A stretch of 64,000 nt of DNA, taken from NCBI GenBank assembly GCA_028829895.1, contig CM054181.1, forward strand, positions 44,384,759-44,448,758, in the 5' to 3' direction. Positions 1 to 47,769 of the stretch are shown here, one piece after another (the stretch's first letter is position 1; each line of letters starts with the position of its first letter). The notes under the pieces were generated by a model. The model saw only the letters and a list, made by a program, of their open reading frames with translations. It was not told the origin of the DNA and ran no database searches. A program made the position numbers and the translations under genes. The stretch comes from Sinotaia quadrata. Its lineage: Eukaryota; Mollusca; Gastropoda; Architaenioglossa; Viviparidae.

Positions 1-1490
1 TAGTTTCTCTTCCCCTCTAACGTGCAAGACATATAGTGTGAGATATCATTAAAAATTTTATTTAACTGATTAGCAAATAGGAGCTGAGTTTAATTAGGAT
101 ATATTTTTTTTAAAATCTACCTTTGCAACGGTACATTAGCTGGATCTGAACGACGAAAGTAGAAAATCAAACTTCCGACAATTATAGAAGTCCTTGACAG
201 CGTTGGTGTGAGTGCCTGTACAGGCTAAATAAAATGATAATTGACTACTCAGTGCACAAAAGACTTATAATAATTAACCTTCCCTAGACTCACGGAGAAG
301 AGTCCAGTTGCAACTAAGATAAATGGCGGGTGTTTGAGTATCGCTCGTCTGTGATTGAACAGAGAGAGTTTAGTGATTCTTCCAAATGCATTTTAGTAAT
401 AATAAAGAAACATAATATAAAAATTTCTTCTCACTAAAAATTAGAATAAATAAATAAAAAGCTCAAGAAGTCATTTCAACTTACCGTTAATAACTATTCT
501 TACTTCCACTCATTCAGCCTTATTCCACTCGGATGACAAGAGTGCCCTCACCACAATTAAAACTGATAGATGACAGTGTATTTAGCTAAGAGAGAGGAAC
601 ATCCAGAAAAGAAATTTACATACTTAGCGCTTTGATATTACCATCAAAGAGGCATAATTAGTTTTGACGTCAATAATTTAAATATGACTTCACTCAAAGT
701 GGCTAAGAACCTTTCTTAATTTAATTTTGTTGGTTTTTTTTTTTTTTTTTAAAGGTGTGGAGGGGTTCGTGAAGAGTTGAACTTCTTTGTGTGCTAGTTT
801 GATTGCGGGCTGAATACTTACTTCCATTGTCCGTTGGTTTCGCGTAAGGGTACAGCATACCTTGTAAGAAATTATTTGTGTGAAATGGAAGAGAAAGTGT
901 CATCATTTTCGACGTCAACTTCAAATTATGTGTAATGTTACTATGTATTCTAGTTGATATTAAATTATGTTATATGAAATGTTATTTTTATGCAAATTTA
1001 TACAAAAACGAGATGTAAAGTTCAGGTGATCTGACCAGCCGTGGAAGAACATATTGTACAACAAAGTTTGTGTGCAATCGGTCACGTGAAGGCGATACAA
1101 ATGATAAATATAGTTACAAGAAGAAATTAAATTAAAATGTATTGAAATCACACTCACACACGCAAGCACACATACACTCACACACACACGTACTTGTTAG
1201 ACGTAGTTGACGCAGAGAAAGACACATCATACTTGTGTAGTACGTTAATACAGTTACATGGTACTATGACGTCAGGTGGAGTGGATGGTCACGATAAGTG
1301 GAGGTTAGTGTGAATGCACCCCTCCCCTCCCTGCATTAATTAAAATTGCAGGCAGAGTCCATATTCAGGATTGGATCACAGAGCATGAATGAATAATTTA
1401 TTTGGTTATAGACAGACAATTGTCGAACAGCTACCCAAACAATCCTGGTCAAAAAGAAAATGTGGATAAAATTAGCTCTATGGTTTTCTG
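1..1490. other. intergenic, nothing recognised
   Basis: I see no exon, RNA gene or element here. It is AT-rich DNA with short poly-A/T tracts and a short CA-rich stretch near 1147-1190. It lies downstream of the receptor gene's 3' end. Confidence 0.5.
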
Positions 1491-1491
1491 G

Positions 1492-1960
1492 TGGCAAATA
1501 TTTTGTAGCAGAGTAAATTTGCCTATCTTAATTTTTAGACTTGTATAAATTGTTAAATTGTCGAAGTGAACCGACCTTGGGCACTCACGAAGGTATTTTT
1601 GTAAGCATCAGAGTTGGAGTCTCTAGCTGAGAATATGCTAGAAATTGCTGATTCAAGGCAAACCAGTTCCAACTGGATTATTTGTTTTTATTATCCATTG
1701 TTTAAGATTTACGAGAACGAGACCAGCCAATGGGCTGAAATAAAAGTTTGCCTGCTGTAGAAAGTTCTATTGTATAATCAATTTGAATTTGGAGTGGCAA
1801 GATGTCCAGTCATGAAAGGCGGCCGTTAGCTTAATGGTGAGTTAAATGACTGATTGAGAGAGAATGGACTTAGAAATATTTCGTGCATTTCGATATTGAT
1901 AAATTGTAATTGTGTTTAACGTAGAGATGTATTATGTGAGTAGACTATCATTTCTACAAA
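1492..1960 (+). repeat. dispersed repeat family A, copy 1
   Basis: About 450 bp that recurs, diverged, at 27394-27870 (same strand), 29222-29530 (same strand, 5'-truncated) and 57840-58085 (opposite strand, partial). Shared landmarks include GCAGAGTAAATTTGCCTATC at the start, CAGTTCCAACTGGAT and CCAGCCAATGGGCTGA in the middle, and TTATGTGAGT near the end. There is no ORF and no obvious terminal inverted repeat. A GTTAGCTTAATGGT stretch loosely resembles a tRNA A box, so a SINE is possible but unproven. Confidence 0.75.
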
Positions 1961-2061
1961 TTTTGAACTATGATGCTTATTCGTGGTATGTTAAATACTT
2001 GACATTATTTCTAGTAAACCAATCACGTTTTCTTCGGGACACACCACACGTTCTGCACGTA

Positions 2062-2235
2062 CATTTCTCGATGGTTATTGATAAATGTACTGTCAAGTAA
2101 TCAATCAGATTCAGCTATACATTTATTGATGGTTATTGATAAACGTACTGTCAAGTAATCAATCAGTTTCAGCTTTACATTTCTTGATGGTTATTGATAA
2201 ACGTACTTTCCAGTAATCAATCAGTTTCAGCTATA
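2062..2235. repeat. minisatellite, 58 bp x 3
   Basis: Three near-identical 58-bp units, each containing ATGGTTATTGATAAA and AGTAATCAATCAG. It lies just beyond the receptor gene's last exon. Confidence 0.85.
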
Positions 2236-2359
2236 CATTTGAACACAGAGCACATTAAATAACAGTCGGCACTGCTTATGCAATGTGACTCGGCTTTAAT
2301 AGTCCAGAAAGCTTTGACAAGTTCATATAAGAGAGCAAAAGCGACCAACACTTTTTTTT

Positions 2360-36873
<34,514 letters not shown>

Positions 36874-38110
36874 TTTCCAATCCAGTCAGTAGCGGAAGTG
36901 ATGGAACGTACTTAAAAGGAAAAAGAAATGTTACGTTTATGTGACAAGATGAAATAATAATTATTACAAATTATTACAATTACACTTGTCATCTGCAAAT
37001 TAAACGTCTGAAAATCACTAGACTGCTAGAAAAATAGTATGCAAATGCACACGCAGGTAAGTACACACAATTACTGTATTCCCATGTAAATATCAATTGT
37101 TAAATTCCATTACCCGTATACAGGTAAGTACACACAATTACTGTATTCCCATGTAAATATAAATTGTTAAATTCCATTACCCGTATACAATCAAATAAAG
37201 ATCAAGTGAAAATGAATCAAGTCATTCTTTACAAGCAAGTCAACTGCAAGCAAGTTTCAAGGTCGTCGTCCCAATAGATAGTGTAATGTACTCAATTGAC
37301 GGGACTTTACATCGGCGAGATTTTTTGTATGCTGTCAATGTATACAAGCGAGCTTGATCTCGAGCGAGGCTCTGCAACTAATCTTTCCTTTTGAAAGAAT
37401 GACGGTTAATTAAAGAGAAATCCTCTACACTAGTGTCTTATGCCACAAATGCACTGGAAACACGGAGTCAGACGGCAATCTCAGGCATCAATATATAATT
37501 TGTCAGTTTCATTTTAACATTAAAATAAAATCACTTTTGTTGTTATCTTCCTAAAAACGTTTTAAGGTGGTTTGTAATTACTGAAATAACGGTCGTTTAT
37601 TAAAAAATATATAAATGCTTGTTCTTTTGTTCACTGGTTCTTTAAGCGAACATGGAGCTAAAATCACGTGAAATAACTGAACGCCAAGGATGCAGAGAGT
37701 CAGTAATTGCAGCAAAATGAAAAAAGATTTGTTAGCATCATTATCTTCTTAGACATCGAGCCAGACATTGAATCCTTCGCGCGTTATAGGAATATGACCA
37801 GTTTAGTTGCCAGAGGCAGGCGGACTGTCAGCGAGACGAGTCTGAATGGCGAGTTAGCTTCGTCAGGGCTGAAACTGCCAGGCCAGTTAAGATGGTCTTT
37901 GGGTGCTCTAGATGCGGAGTTTACTGACAGCAGACAATGGCTAGTGCAATGTTCGATTCCTTATATGCTTTAAACACATGGCTGGCCGCTTCAAGTTTGC
38001 AGACTCGTGGAAATCAACAGACCTTCTGCATTGTTTAAGGGCGTAAGAAAACTAAATCAATGTATGAGTACTAGGCATTAAGAAGATTGTGGCTGGAATC
38101 TCAACTGTAG
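36874..38110 (-). promoter_or_regulatory. receptor 5' flank, no defined promoter
   Basis: A pyrimidine-tract acceptor at 36911-36912 (minus strand) suggests the ATG exon is preceded by a non-coding exon I could not place. A 67-bp direct duplication lies at about 37066-37190. No clear TATA box or CpG island. Confidence 0.35.
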
Positions 38111-38162
38111 TTTGAGCAGAGAGCTTATCACTGAGTGTATTCTTCAACATTCAATAGCTCAT

Positions 38163-38252
38163 TTTGTTTCTTTGTTTCTTTGTTTGTTTGTCTGTTTGTT
38201 TGTCTGTCTGTTTCTTTCTTTCTTTCTTTCTGTCTGTCTGTCTGTCTGTCTG

Positions 38253-38284
<32 letters not shown>

Positions 38285-38341
38285 TCGTCTTTAATAGTCT
38301 GACTTCACTGTTAGTTTGTTTCCCAACTATCTTTCTTTCTT

Positions 38342-38419
<78 letters not shown>

Positions 38420-38455
38420 CATCTGTCTATCTATCTATCTATCTATCTCTCTATC
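38163..38455. repeat. compound microsatellite
   Basis: TTTG, TTTC and TCTG units (38163-38285), then a long (CTAT)n run (about 38335-38455). Confidence 0.95.
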
Positions 38456-38519
38456 TGAGCAACTGTACAGGATTCGTGCAGTCATTCATTGAAAAGAAAG
38501 ACGAAAAAATTGCATGAAC

Positions 38520-39460
38520 TAATCGACCTTGAATTACTCGTAATAGGTTGTCTCTGAAAACAGGTAACACCCTCTTAATCTTTCACAAATTGCCCGTGTG
38601 AAGAAGACAGACTTGATATGCAGGAAACTGTAATTCTCTCTTGTCGATGCCAGCAGTAAGAAATGCCGCATGAGGGAACATGTCACAATGATGTCAGAAT
38701 TGACTGAAGACAAAATTAAAAATTACTGGCACAGTATCGACGGTGTATTGTCAAGCATTCTGTGTTATAATGTCGTTACGCGGCCATGATGAGAAGAAAT
38801 GAAGAGTACTTCCGCTTGTTAGCAGAAAGCAAAAGCATGATTATCTCCTTTTCACTCAGAGCTAGATTGATTGTGAAGGAAACGTATGTGCTGCAGTCTT
38901 CACCGATATTTACTCACAAAGCAGCACCAAGACAAGTGTCTTCATTGTGCATGCGTGTGATCACGTGATCGATAATTGTTCTGAGTCTACGTCATAAAAG
39001 TTTATGTAACTGTATTGGAAATTCTTCATGTGCGTGTGTGCAAGTATTTATGCGTGTGTGGTATATAAATATTCATCCTGGACGGCTTTTGAAAAGTATT
39101 TTTTCAATGGCCAATTGTATTTGAATAAGCATAGTATTTTAGATAATTTTTTTGTAAAAACCTCTTTATCGTAAGTGACCGTTCTTGTACCGCCTGCTGT
39201 TTGGTACTGGTTGTTCTGTTTCTTATTTTATTCATTCCGTCTGTGTATTCTCTTTGCTAGCTTTTTCTTTGCTCATTATATTCAAGCGAGCATAAAAGAA
39301 TTATTTCTTTTATTTTCTAAATTGCTCAAGAACGAAACTGATCAATTCTTAGAACAAAAACAACTATTTGAGAATTCCTTATTTAAAATATCATCTAAAT
39401 AAAGTGAACGACGTTTACTTCCTTATTAGTGCATTGTTAAGAGAATATTTTACATTTCAA
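38520..39460. other. intergenic, nothing recognised
   Basis: No exon or element supported. Open frames here (60-75 codons) lack family resemblance. Confidence 0.5.
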
Positions 39461-39464
39461 TTTA

Positions 39465-39665
39465 CCACGAGAGTTTTAAATTTCAATTTACAAGGAGAGT
39501 TTTAATTTCAAGTTAGCAAGAGAGTTTAAATTTCAAATTTATAAAGAGACCTTTAGATTTCATTTTAGCAGGTGGTTTGAACATTTTAATTTGCAGCAGT
39601 GTTTTAACATTTTAACTTAGCTTATAAATTTAAATTTAATTTTAGTAGAAGAGTTTTAAAAGGTG
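39465..39665. repeat. degenerate AT-rich tandem repeat
   Basis: Five to six diverged units built on GAGTTTTAAATTTCAATTTA. Confidence 0.6.
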
Positions 39666-39884
39666 AACTGTGTACGAATGCACTTCGTAAACTAGTGATG
39701 TAATCCCCTTCCACATAGTTTTTCTTGCAATACTAAAATCAAAATAGCTGCTATTTTGTAGACTTTGTTATCCTTACACTAATAAATAGTAAATATTCAT
39801 TACCTGCAGTTTTGTATTGAGTAATAACAACAAGAAAGCACTCATTGTTTTAAACACTTTCCATACATAGAACTAGAGAGATCT

Positions 39885-40075
39885 TTGTAGCTAAAGCACA
39901 TATAGCTATTGTTTCACATACCAGTATAGTATCAGGACTAAAGCATACATAGCTATTGTTTCACATACCAGTATAGTATCAGGACTAAAACATACATAGC
40001 TATTGTTTCACATACCAGTATAGTATCAGGACTAAAGCATACATAGCTATTGTTTCACCAGTACTAAAGTATATA
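39885..40075. repeat. minisatellite, about 50 bp x 4
   Basis: Units with AGCTATTGTTTCACATACCA and GTATAGTATCAGGACTAAA. Confidence 0.9.
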
Positions 40076-40079
40076 TAGG

Positions 40080-40560
40080 ATGTGATGGTACGAAGGGTGG
40101 CCTCCAAACATTTCATTCATCATTTAGAATTTCAACATATTGTTATACTCGTAAGAGTGGGCTTGGGTTTAGATCTTGCATTTTCACATCTAACTGTTAG
40201 CACCTCACTTGTGTGAAGGCCCAGGCGATCGCTGGCGATATTATACAATCTTGACCAATCTAGTAAGTCAAGTTATAATAATTCACCAGATATTTAACCC
40301 GACTGACCACCAATTTTCCCTCTAATATTTTTCCTGTGTGTACGGAACATTTTCCTATGTGCGCGGAACTGGCGGTTTTTTGTTTTTTTTTAGCTTAGTA
40401 CCAAAACTTGTGTGCAGAATATTGAAACTGCTGTACAGCATTTTCTAAAGAACTGCATGGGTGCACAGCCGTGCAGCTTATAAGAAACATTGCTGAACTT
40501 GTGACCGGCATGGCCTGTCTCTGTTTGCGCTGAAATCGGCCCCAAATATCAGAGTCAATC
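40080..40560 (-). repeat. dispersed repeat family C, copy 2
   Basis: Reverse-complement relative of 26700-27170, interrupted by about 150-200 bp (about 40315-40495) not shared with copy 1. Confidence 0.65.
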
Positions 40561-41111
40561 CTGTCATTGTCAGAGACACTTTGTCCAGAAAACTCTCCCA
40601 GATATCCATTGATAAAAAGGTTTATGCCAAGAAAAGTTAGTCACGTTGAACTTATGATTGAACTATGTGCAGTAGATATGATTATGCTTGTTAAACTAGT
40701 ATGCATTATGCATACTCATTTATGTAAATATTTATTTTAATTCATTCTTTTTCATTTTTTTTCTTTCGTTCACTTTCCCCTCCTATTTTCTATATATGAA
40801 TAACTAGCTTTCATTTACATTGCTGCTTATTAAATAGCTACTGTTTCATATAGCTTTTATTATTATTATCTACTTTTCCCCGTAGCTTCTTTTGAACTAT
40901 GAAGAACCGAGAACATACAATTTCATACATTCCACTATCTATGAAAACATTCAGGTGGCTATTATTTTACCTAGTTTTTAATATAATCACAAACAACTAC
41001 TTAACTTAGATTTCATTATAAATAGTAACAAAAGCATACTTATAAAGTCATTTAGTCTTATTATCCTTATTTAATACAGGTGCCAATTTTGTGTTTTCGA
41101 AATATAAGTTT

Positions 41112-41116
<5 letters not shown>

Positions 41117-41188
<72 letters not shown>
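41117..41188. repeat. microsatellite (GA)n
   Basis: About 36 uninterrupted GA units. Confidence 0.98.
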
Positions 41189-41191
<3 letters not shown>

Positions 41192-41914
41192 ATAGTGAGG
41201 CCTGTAAATTAACGTTATGCATAACAAACGACATACCCGCGTAAAAGTGGGTATTCATAAACCATTGACAATAGAGATTTGTTTTTGTGGTAAGTGTAAA
41301 AATATTGTCATTGTACTGCAGCCATAATAAAATTCGTTACGTGTTAACTAAGTCATCAAAGTATTTCACTCAAACATAGCTTAGCTTTGTTCTGATTCTC
41401 ATTTCAATGTTCACTGGACTCGCCTGAGTTATTGCAGTTTTAAATAAATTTCAAGTTGGCATTGATGTGGTAAGGTATTAATTTACGTGTTAAATATGGT
41501 CACAATAGTTACTGCATTTTGTTCTGGTGTCTCTTCGTCTTGATTCTGATTTGCTATCCTCCATCTGCAATACTTGGGTAATTTTATATTTATCACATAT
41601 GTTTGATAAACTAAACTAACTATATTAAAAACAAATATACAGCATACACAAAACAAAATGCAACTCTTTTATACTGTGAGGTATGGCAAATACGTATATT
41701 AATTGGGAGAATGATTCTGCTGTTATACAAATGACAAACAGTCGATATATCAGCTGAAAATGATTACTTTTTTCTTTGCAAAACCAGGATACTGTTCGTG
41801 TACATTGGTTTAATTGATTGCAATTCACTCGTAACATTATAGTGAATCCCACATTTGTATTTGCTGATTGCAGTCCATTATTTAATAATCAAGTGTGGCC
41901 AGGAAAACGATAAA

Positions 41915-41917
41915 TGA

Positions 41918-41993
<76 letters not shown>

Positions 41994-42100
41994 AAAAAAG
42001 AAAGAAAGAAGAAAGAAACAAACAAACAAACAAAGAAAAGAAAGAAAAGAAAGAAAGAAAGAAAGAAACAAACAAACAAAGAAACAAAGAAAGAAACTAA
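41915..42100. repeat. microsatellite (GAAA)n with CAAA interruptions
   Basis: Long GAAA run. All six-frame ORFs over it (FFLSFFLS or KERKKERK) are artefacts. Confidence 0.97.
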
Positions 42101-42389
42101 AAAGAAGACATAAGGAAAAAAAGAAAAAAATCTAGTAGATAAGGCAGATACTATTACAGGTAGTAGTATTTGGCGGTGAAACACATCTTGTTGGTGATTT
42201 TAATAATTTAAAGTAATCAATACCGCCAGTCATGTCCTCTGTCCGTACGTGATCATTACTGTATTCGATTTACACTAATTGAGGAATTAAAATAAATTCT
42301 TTTCCATGAGAAGGCGAAATTTGAGGAAGAAACGATTATTATAATAATAAAAAGTCTTTTTGTGCAATCTCATTTATAAAATCTATCTA

Positions 42390-42393
42390 TCCT

Positions 42394-42430
<37 letters not shown>

Positions 42431-42431
42431 G

Positions 42432-42500
<69 letters not shown>
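42390..42500. repeat. microsatellite (TC)n(TATC)n
   Basis: CT-rich run passing into about 22 CTAT units. Confidence 0.97.
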
Positions 42501-42724
42501 GTGCATGTTCTGGGCTAACAAAATTGTTGCAGGGTTTTTAAGTTGAGAATGTTTGTAAGAGAGAAAGGAGTTTAGAGGTGACATATGCCTGAAATTTAGT
42601 GCTGCCTTAATCTGACTTTTGCAGGATAAACTAAACAATTGTCCTACATTAATTGAACATTGTTGTGAAGTGATGTAAATATGTCAACCCTCTTTTGATT
42701 ATATATATTCATATGTTTTATATT

Positions 42725-43095
42725 TGATTGTTGATTTTAATAAATTTATTGTTAAATTTTTTACTTTCTTACAATATTGATAACCTTATGGGTAGAAGAA
42801 AGTGGGTAGATGGGGGCTCGCTAAATATAGATTAATAGAGGAATTTATCTTCTCCTTTGGTAAGAAGTTTTCCACATACGGAAATATTGTGTGACGGTCA
42901 AATTTGTCTTTAATTTTGTGGAAGAGAGAAAACGTTTACATCGCCCGCATATCCGCCAAGTGAGAGAGATGAGTGGTGTCTTCTGGAGAATTTATTAATA
43001 ACCTAAATTAATATTCTCATCACTTGTAATTAGGTATGGGTTATTAATAAATAAATAATAATAACCATAACACGTGTGGCGTAGGCGTCGCTTTA
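42725..43095 (+). repeat. dispersed repeat family B, copy 1
   Basis: About 370 bp also found at 57055-57400 (opposite strand) and 59010-59390 (same strand). Shared blocks include AATAAATTTATTGTTAA, CTTCTCCTTT..TAAGAAGTTT and GTGGTGTCTTCTGGAGAAT. Short open frames persist in two copies (ending WRIINN), so it may be a fragment of a former coding element. Unclassified. Confidence 0.78.
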
Positions 43096-43351
43096 TGTAT
43101 CTATCTCCATCCACTCCACCACCTACACAGCAATGAATCCATAGAGCCATTCAAATATTTAAATGAACAGTATTAAATGAAGGACAATTTCCTTAATTTG
43201 CGCGGAGATCAGTGACCAGTGCTGACTAAATACATGAAGCTTGATTTATACATGTTCCATCCCGAACAATGTTTACAAAGTAAGCTATCATATTAAGTAT
43301 AAATACTGATGTAATACTTTGTAAAGAAAAATACCCACTCCTTCAATATGC

Positions 43352-43467
43352 ATGTGATTGTCTACTAATTGTATAGTTTGTCCTCTGTCAATTTATACGT
43401 CGTAAATGCAGTGATTGTCTACTAATTGAATAGTTTGTCCTCTGTCAATTTATACGTCGTAAATGCT
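43352..43467. repeat. direct duplication, 56 bp x 2
   Basis: GTGATTGTCTACTAATTG and following bases repeated once, almost identical. Confidence 0.85.
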
Positions 43468-43469
43468 GT

Positions 43470-44060
43470 GCACCAATAGTTTCACGTGATGTGATTGCGA
43501 TCGATTTCACAAACACAATTGCGAGAGAAAGCCCAGACATGATTTACGTTCTCATTTGTTTCACTGTTAACTAATATTTATCTACTCTCTAAATACAGAG
43601 TAATCGATTCTTGCCTTCACTAGTGCAAACATCATCAAGTTTCAAATTAGACACAAGGAAACTGATCCGACAGTAATAATGCTGAGTTTTCCCAAAGCGA
43701 AGCTAAGTAAATGTTTATAAATTGGTATATAAGTCTTGACTCATTTTCTGCTCAGTGGAAGACTCCAAGATCAGAGTATGATACTAAACGGTTACGTGCT
43801 GTTAGACAATGATCCTGGAACTTGACGCAATCTGTTGTTTGCTGAAAACTTAATTTTAAAAATTCCCAAAATAAACTGTCAGCATTTGAAAGTAAGAAAA
43901 TCCCCTTTACTTCAGCACACCACCCCTTGCTTAAAATATATATGTATGGACATTATATATACCGCTTGTTGTGGACGTCTGATTCGAATGTAGCATAGCA
44001 AGTGTTCTATAAACAATACATTTAGGCACTATACGACTTCAGAAAGTACGTCAGATTAGG
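43470..44060. other. intergenic, nothing recognised
   Basis: No exon or element supported. Confidence 0.5.
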
Positions 44061-44069
44061 TTCCGATAT

Positions 44070-44480
44070 ACATACACACATACATACATACACATACATG
44101 CACACATACACACATACATACACATACATATACATACACACATACATGCACACATACATACATACACACACATATATGCATGCACAGATACACACATACA
44201 TACACACATACATACATACATACACACATATATGCATGCACATATACACACATACATACACACATACATACATACATACACACATATATCATACACACAT
44301 ACATACACACATATATGCATGCACACATATACACATACATACACACATACACACATACATACATACACATACATACATACATACACACATACATACATAC
44401 ACATACGTGCACACGTACACACATGCATGAACACATACACAAATACATGCAAACATACACACATACGTGTACACGCGCGC
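44070..44480. repeat. microsatellite (CATA/CACA)n
   Basis: About 400 bp of alternating ACATAC and ACACAT units. Five overlapping long ORFs on both strands are repeat artefacts. Confidence 0.97.
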
Positions 44481-44823
44481 ACCCACATGTATTCATATCT
44501 GAGGTGCGTTGTCTTTTTGGTTGTGTTTCAGTTGCATTATTTAGGTCTGTAGACAATGCAGTAATTAAATAATAATGTAATGTAATCGAGTATCAGAATA
44601 TTTTACTTCACTACTGATGACATACGAAGCCAATTTAAAAGCCGATGGCATTGATCTCAACGACGAACTCTTGTGCTGATTAATGATAACATCCAGGGAA
44701 AGAACTCGTGCTCAGGAACTCAGCGATGACCGCAACCCTTTCATTTGGGCCGCTCACCCATGACGAATCGTTGATGCTGACTAACACATGGAGTTTCCCA
44801 TGTTTTCACGTGCCACGCTTCAA

Positions 44824-44915
44824 ATAATTGTGTTGTACATAATTGTGTTGTGCATAATTGTGTTGTACATAATTGTGTTGTGCATAATTGTGTTGTGCAT
44901 AATTGTGTTGTACAC
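44824..44915. repeat. minisatellite, 15 bp x 6
   Basis: Units of CATAATTGTGTTGTA/G. Confidence 0.93.
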
Positions 44916-44978
44916 GACTGATTTATCAATAGTTGATAAAAGAATTACCATACCTGTTTCTCATAAGAGGCCAACAAA

Positions 44979-45275
44979 GCAGGCAGAGATGGAGTGTGTA
45001 GAAAGTAAGAGGGCAAAATATGCAGGCAGCGATTGAGTTCATAGAAAGTAAGGAGGGCAAAAAAATGCAAGCAGAAATGAAGTGTGTAGAAAGTATGAGG
45101 GCAAAAATGCAAGCAGAAATGAAGTGTGTAGAAAGTATGAGGGCAAAAATGCAAGCAGAAATGAAGTGTGTAGAAAGTATGAGGGCAAAAATGCAAGCAG
45201 AAATGAAGTGTGTAGAAAGTATGAGGGCAAAAATGCAAGCAGAAATGAAGTGTGAAGGCAAGAAAGCAAAATATA
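44979..45275. repeat. minisatellite, 42 bp x 7
   Basis: Units of GCAAGCAGAAATGAAGTGTG plus TAGAAAGTATGAGGGCAAAAAT. The right-hand units are near-identical, the left ones diverged. A 14-codon period keeps frames open on both strands. Confidence 0.93.
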
Positions 45276-46039
45276 CAGGCACAAATGGAATTTGCACAGT
45301 GTAAATGTTAACCGGAAGTGTTGAATATGAGAGTGATTCGCTACAGGGAAGTAAACGACTGGATTGTCTGACGATGCTCCATCACTGGACGAAAAGGTAC
45401 ACATGTACCACTTGTGCAACGAACATCTGTTCAAAGTGAAATTGCTTGTTTCTTTCTAGTTAAAAATTGAATGAATGATTTCATGTACTCATACAAGAAA
45501 AGGAAGGGATGTGTGACGTTTTGCTGGAAGAGAGGCAAGATGTTAATTCTCTGCCACCCTGGGTTGCCCTTAACCTTAGGCTAATCCCCAAAAGTGGCCA
45601 AACAATGTTAGAAAGATGAATGATAGATAATGTAGAAAAGAAGAGTGATTATTTTAGAAGATAGCTCAAGCCCCCTGATACATACAGCCAGGATAGTAAG
45701 TAAATAGAGTTGACAGACTACAACATTGCTAACATGACTGGTCTAAGTATTAACAATAATTTAAGAAATAAAGTAAGACAGCATGGCTATATATAGCAAA
45801 TGGTTCAATATTTACAATTACAGTTTATAAATAGTCATAGTGCCTAATCACGACCATGTGGTCATAAGAGAATGTTCATGTTGAGTCCTAGGGCACTGTA
45901 GTAGTTATTTGGTTCGTTTGTATGAGCGATCTATAAATGAATTTATAAGAGAACACTAAATGTTTCTGATTGAACTCTAGAGTACTTTGGCAGTTTGTCT
46001 ACAACTTAAATGAATCTGTGTAGTTGTGACTTTATAAAT

Positions 46040-46232
46040 ACATAACTTTAGATCACCTGATGTGTAGACTATGGTATCAGTGAATGTCATTAGCAGACAT
46101 ACACACGGTCCTATGAACTGGTCTTTGGCCTGTGGGTCATTCTGCTCTGGTGTTGCTTGAAGCCCAGTGCTCATCAAACCAACATCCAAGATAAAGTGCT
46201 GTTCTGCCAGTAAAGTATACATGGGCTAAGAA
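46040..46232 (-). CDS. isolated candidate exon, unknown gene
   Basis: Minus-strand open stretch between an AG (TTCTTAG, about 46233) and a GT donor (CATCAG|GTGATC, about 46057). It encodes TLLAEQHFILDVGLMSTGLQ then 35 codons through IGPCVCLLMTFTDTIVYTSG. Composition looks coding and the end vaguely recalls a WD40 blade, but I found no flanking exons. It could be a fragment or chance. Confidence 0.22.
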
Positions 46233-46239
46233 TTTGTCC

Positions 46240-47560
46240 TCACATGTTCTCTGACAGAACACACTTACATCATCATCATACGTTTAAATATCATAAGCAA
46301 AATATAACAATATAAAATAAAGTTAATGTCAGGAGATAAACATGAATATAATATTATTTAGGCAAGCCAAACCATATACCTTCACTAGTAATATATACAG
46401 AGGATGATTTCCTTCTGTGCCGACAACCAGTGATAAGGTTAGTAGTATGATTATACTTTGTTAACACCAAGAACCAAAATACATATTGCCTCAACAGTCA
46501 GCTGCATTTGACTAACGTTTTACAGGTGAGTTTCTGGTACATTCGTTTGTATGGCTGAGCTGCACTTTGATTGGTTAGTTTAGTGAGTTGTCTGGAACAG
46601 TCAGGTATGTTCCCAGCCTGACGTTGTATTGAGAAACCTGTTGATACTTTTCTTATCAGTGTATTTGCAAATATTCTTTAAAAAGTGTTTTGTATTAATG
46701 CATCTCTGTAAAGAAATATTTAAATGCATTCTTGTAAAAAATGTATTTTGCAAAAAATACATTTTTGTATTTAGCAGAAATGCATTGCATTGATGGTTAT
46801 AACAAATCTAGGACAAAGCGTTTTTCCTTTTAAAATACTTTCCCTTATCGATTTTTTAAAAATTCCAAGTAACAAAAAAGAGAACATTTAAAAAGCATTT
46901 TCTTTTCAAAATTTATATACTAGGGCACAATAACAAGGATTGATCGGTTACAAACTCTAGGTTTGATAACTGCGACTTTGACTTAACGTTAACTGCATTC
47001 TTTTTACCTCCCTTTCACAAACAAAGCATTAGGTTTCATGCTGATGATAACACGAAAAAATGGAATTCACAACATAGTTCACTACAACTTCCATATCACT
47101 CCAGCTATTAAAGCCCTATACATTTACATTTATTTTCTAAATATATAAATATTAAAACTGAAATAATTATTACGCTTTACTCTTATGACCTTTATATTGT
47201 AAAAAGTAAAAAAAATGTCTACTACTCTTGAGGTATATCATTTCTTCAAAACTGAAGAAGAGCTTACTTAATTTATAAGGAGCACTTCAGGCCAAAAACG
47301 ATTTCACGTGAAGAAGAGCGAAGATTTCTGGTGTGATCGGGACTCCAGATTACAGAGAAAGGAAGCAAGTCCCCTCCCCCTCCCCCTCCCCCGAGCTCTC
47401 CATTGCTAAGAATGCATAAGATGAAAGGTCCTACGTATACTGTGGTGAGGAAAGAAGCCAACGCACCCACCACCACTCTTGAAGAACTGAGGACAGTTGA
47501 TATATAATTTGAGATTTAACATTTAAACTAAACCTACGTTAGCTTAGCTTAACTTGGAAA
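46240..47560. other. intergenic, nothing recognised
   Basis: AT-rich, with a short CCCCCT-rich stretch near 47368-47394. Confidence 0.5.
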
Positions 47561-47561
47561 T

Positions 47562-47768
47562 TGCACAGTCATAAAACAAAAATAAAAAATGCATTCACAC
47601 AGTCATAAAACAAAATAAAAATTGCATTCACACAGTCATAAAACAAAATAAAAAATGCATTCACACAGTCATAAAACAAAATAAAAAATGCATTCTCACA
47701 GTCATAAAACAAAATAAAAAATGCATTCACACAGTCATAAAACAAAATAAAAAATGCATTCACACATA
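47562..47768. repeat. minisatellite, 33 bp x 6
   Basis: Units with CACAGTCATAAAACAAAATA and AAAAATGCATT. Near-identical copies. Confidence 0.95.
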
Positions 47769-47769
47769 A

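Noticed and set aside
37707..37973. 88-codon plus-strand ORF upstream of receptor exon 1
   Set aside because: No family resemblance, no splice context, no neighbouring exons.
41878..42184. ORFs rich in FFLSFFLS or KERKKERK
   Set aside because: GAAA/TTTC microsatellite translation.
44022..44572. Several long ORFs on both strands (up to 166 codons)
   Set aside because: All are translations of a CATA/CACA microsatellite.
44070..45275. Regularly spaced repeats checked as a possible CRISPR-like array
   Set aside because: Units are directly tandem without unique spacers, and the DNA is eukaryotic.
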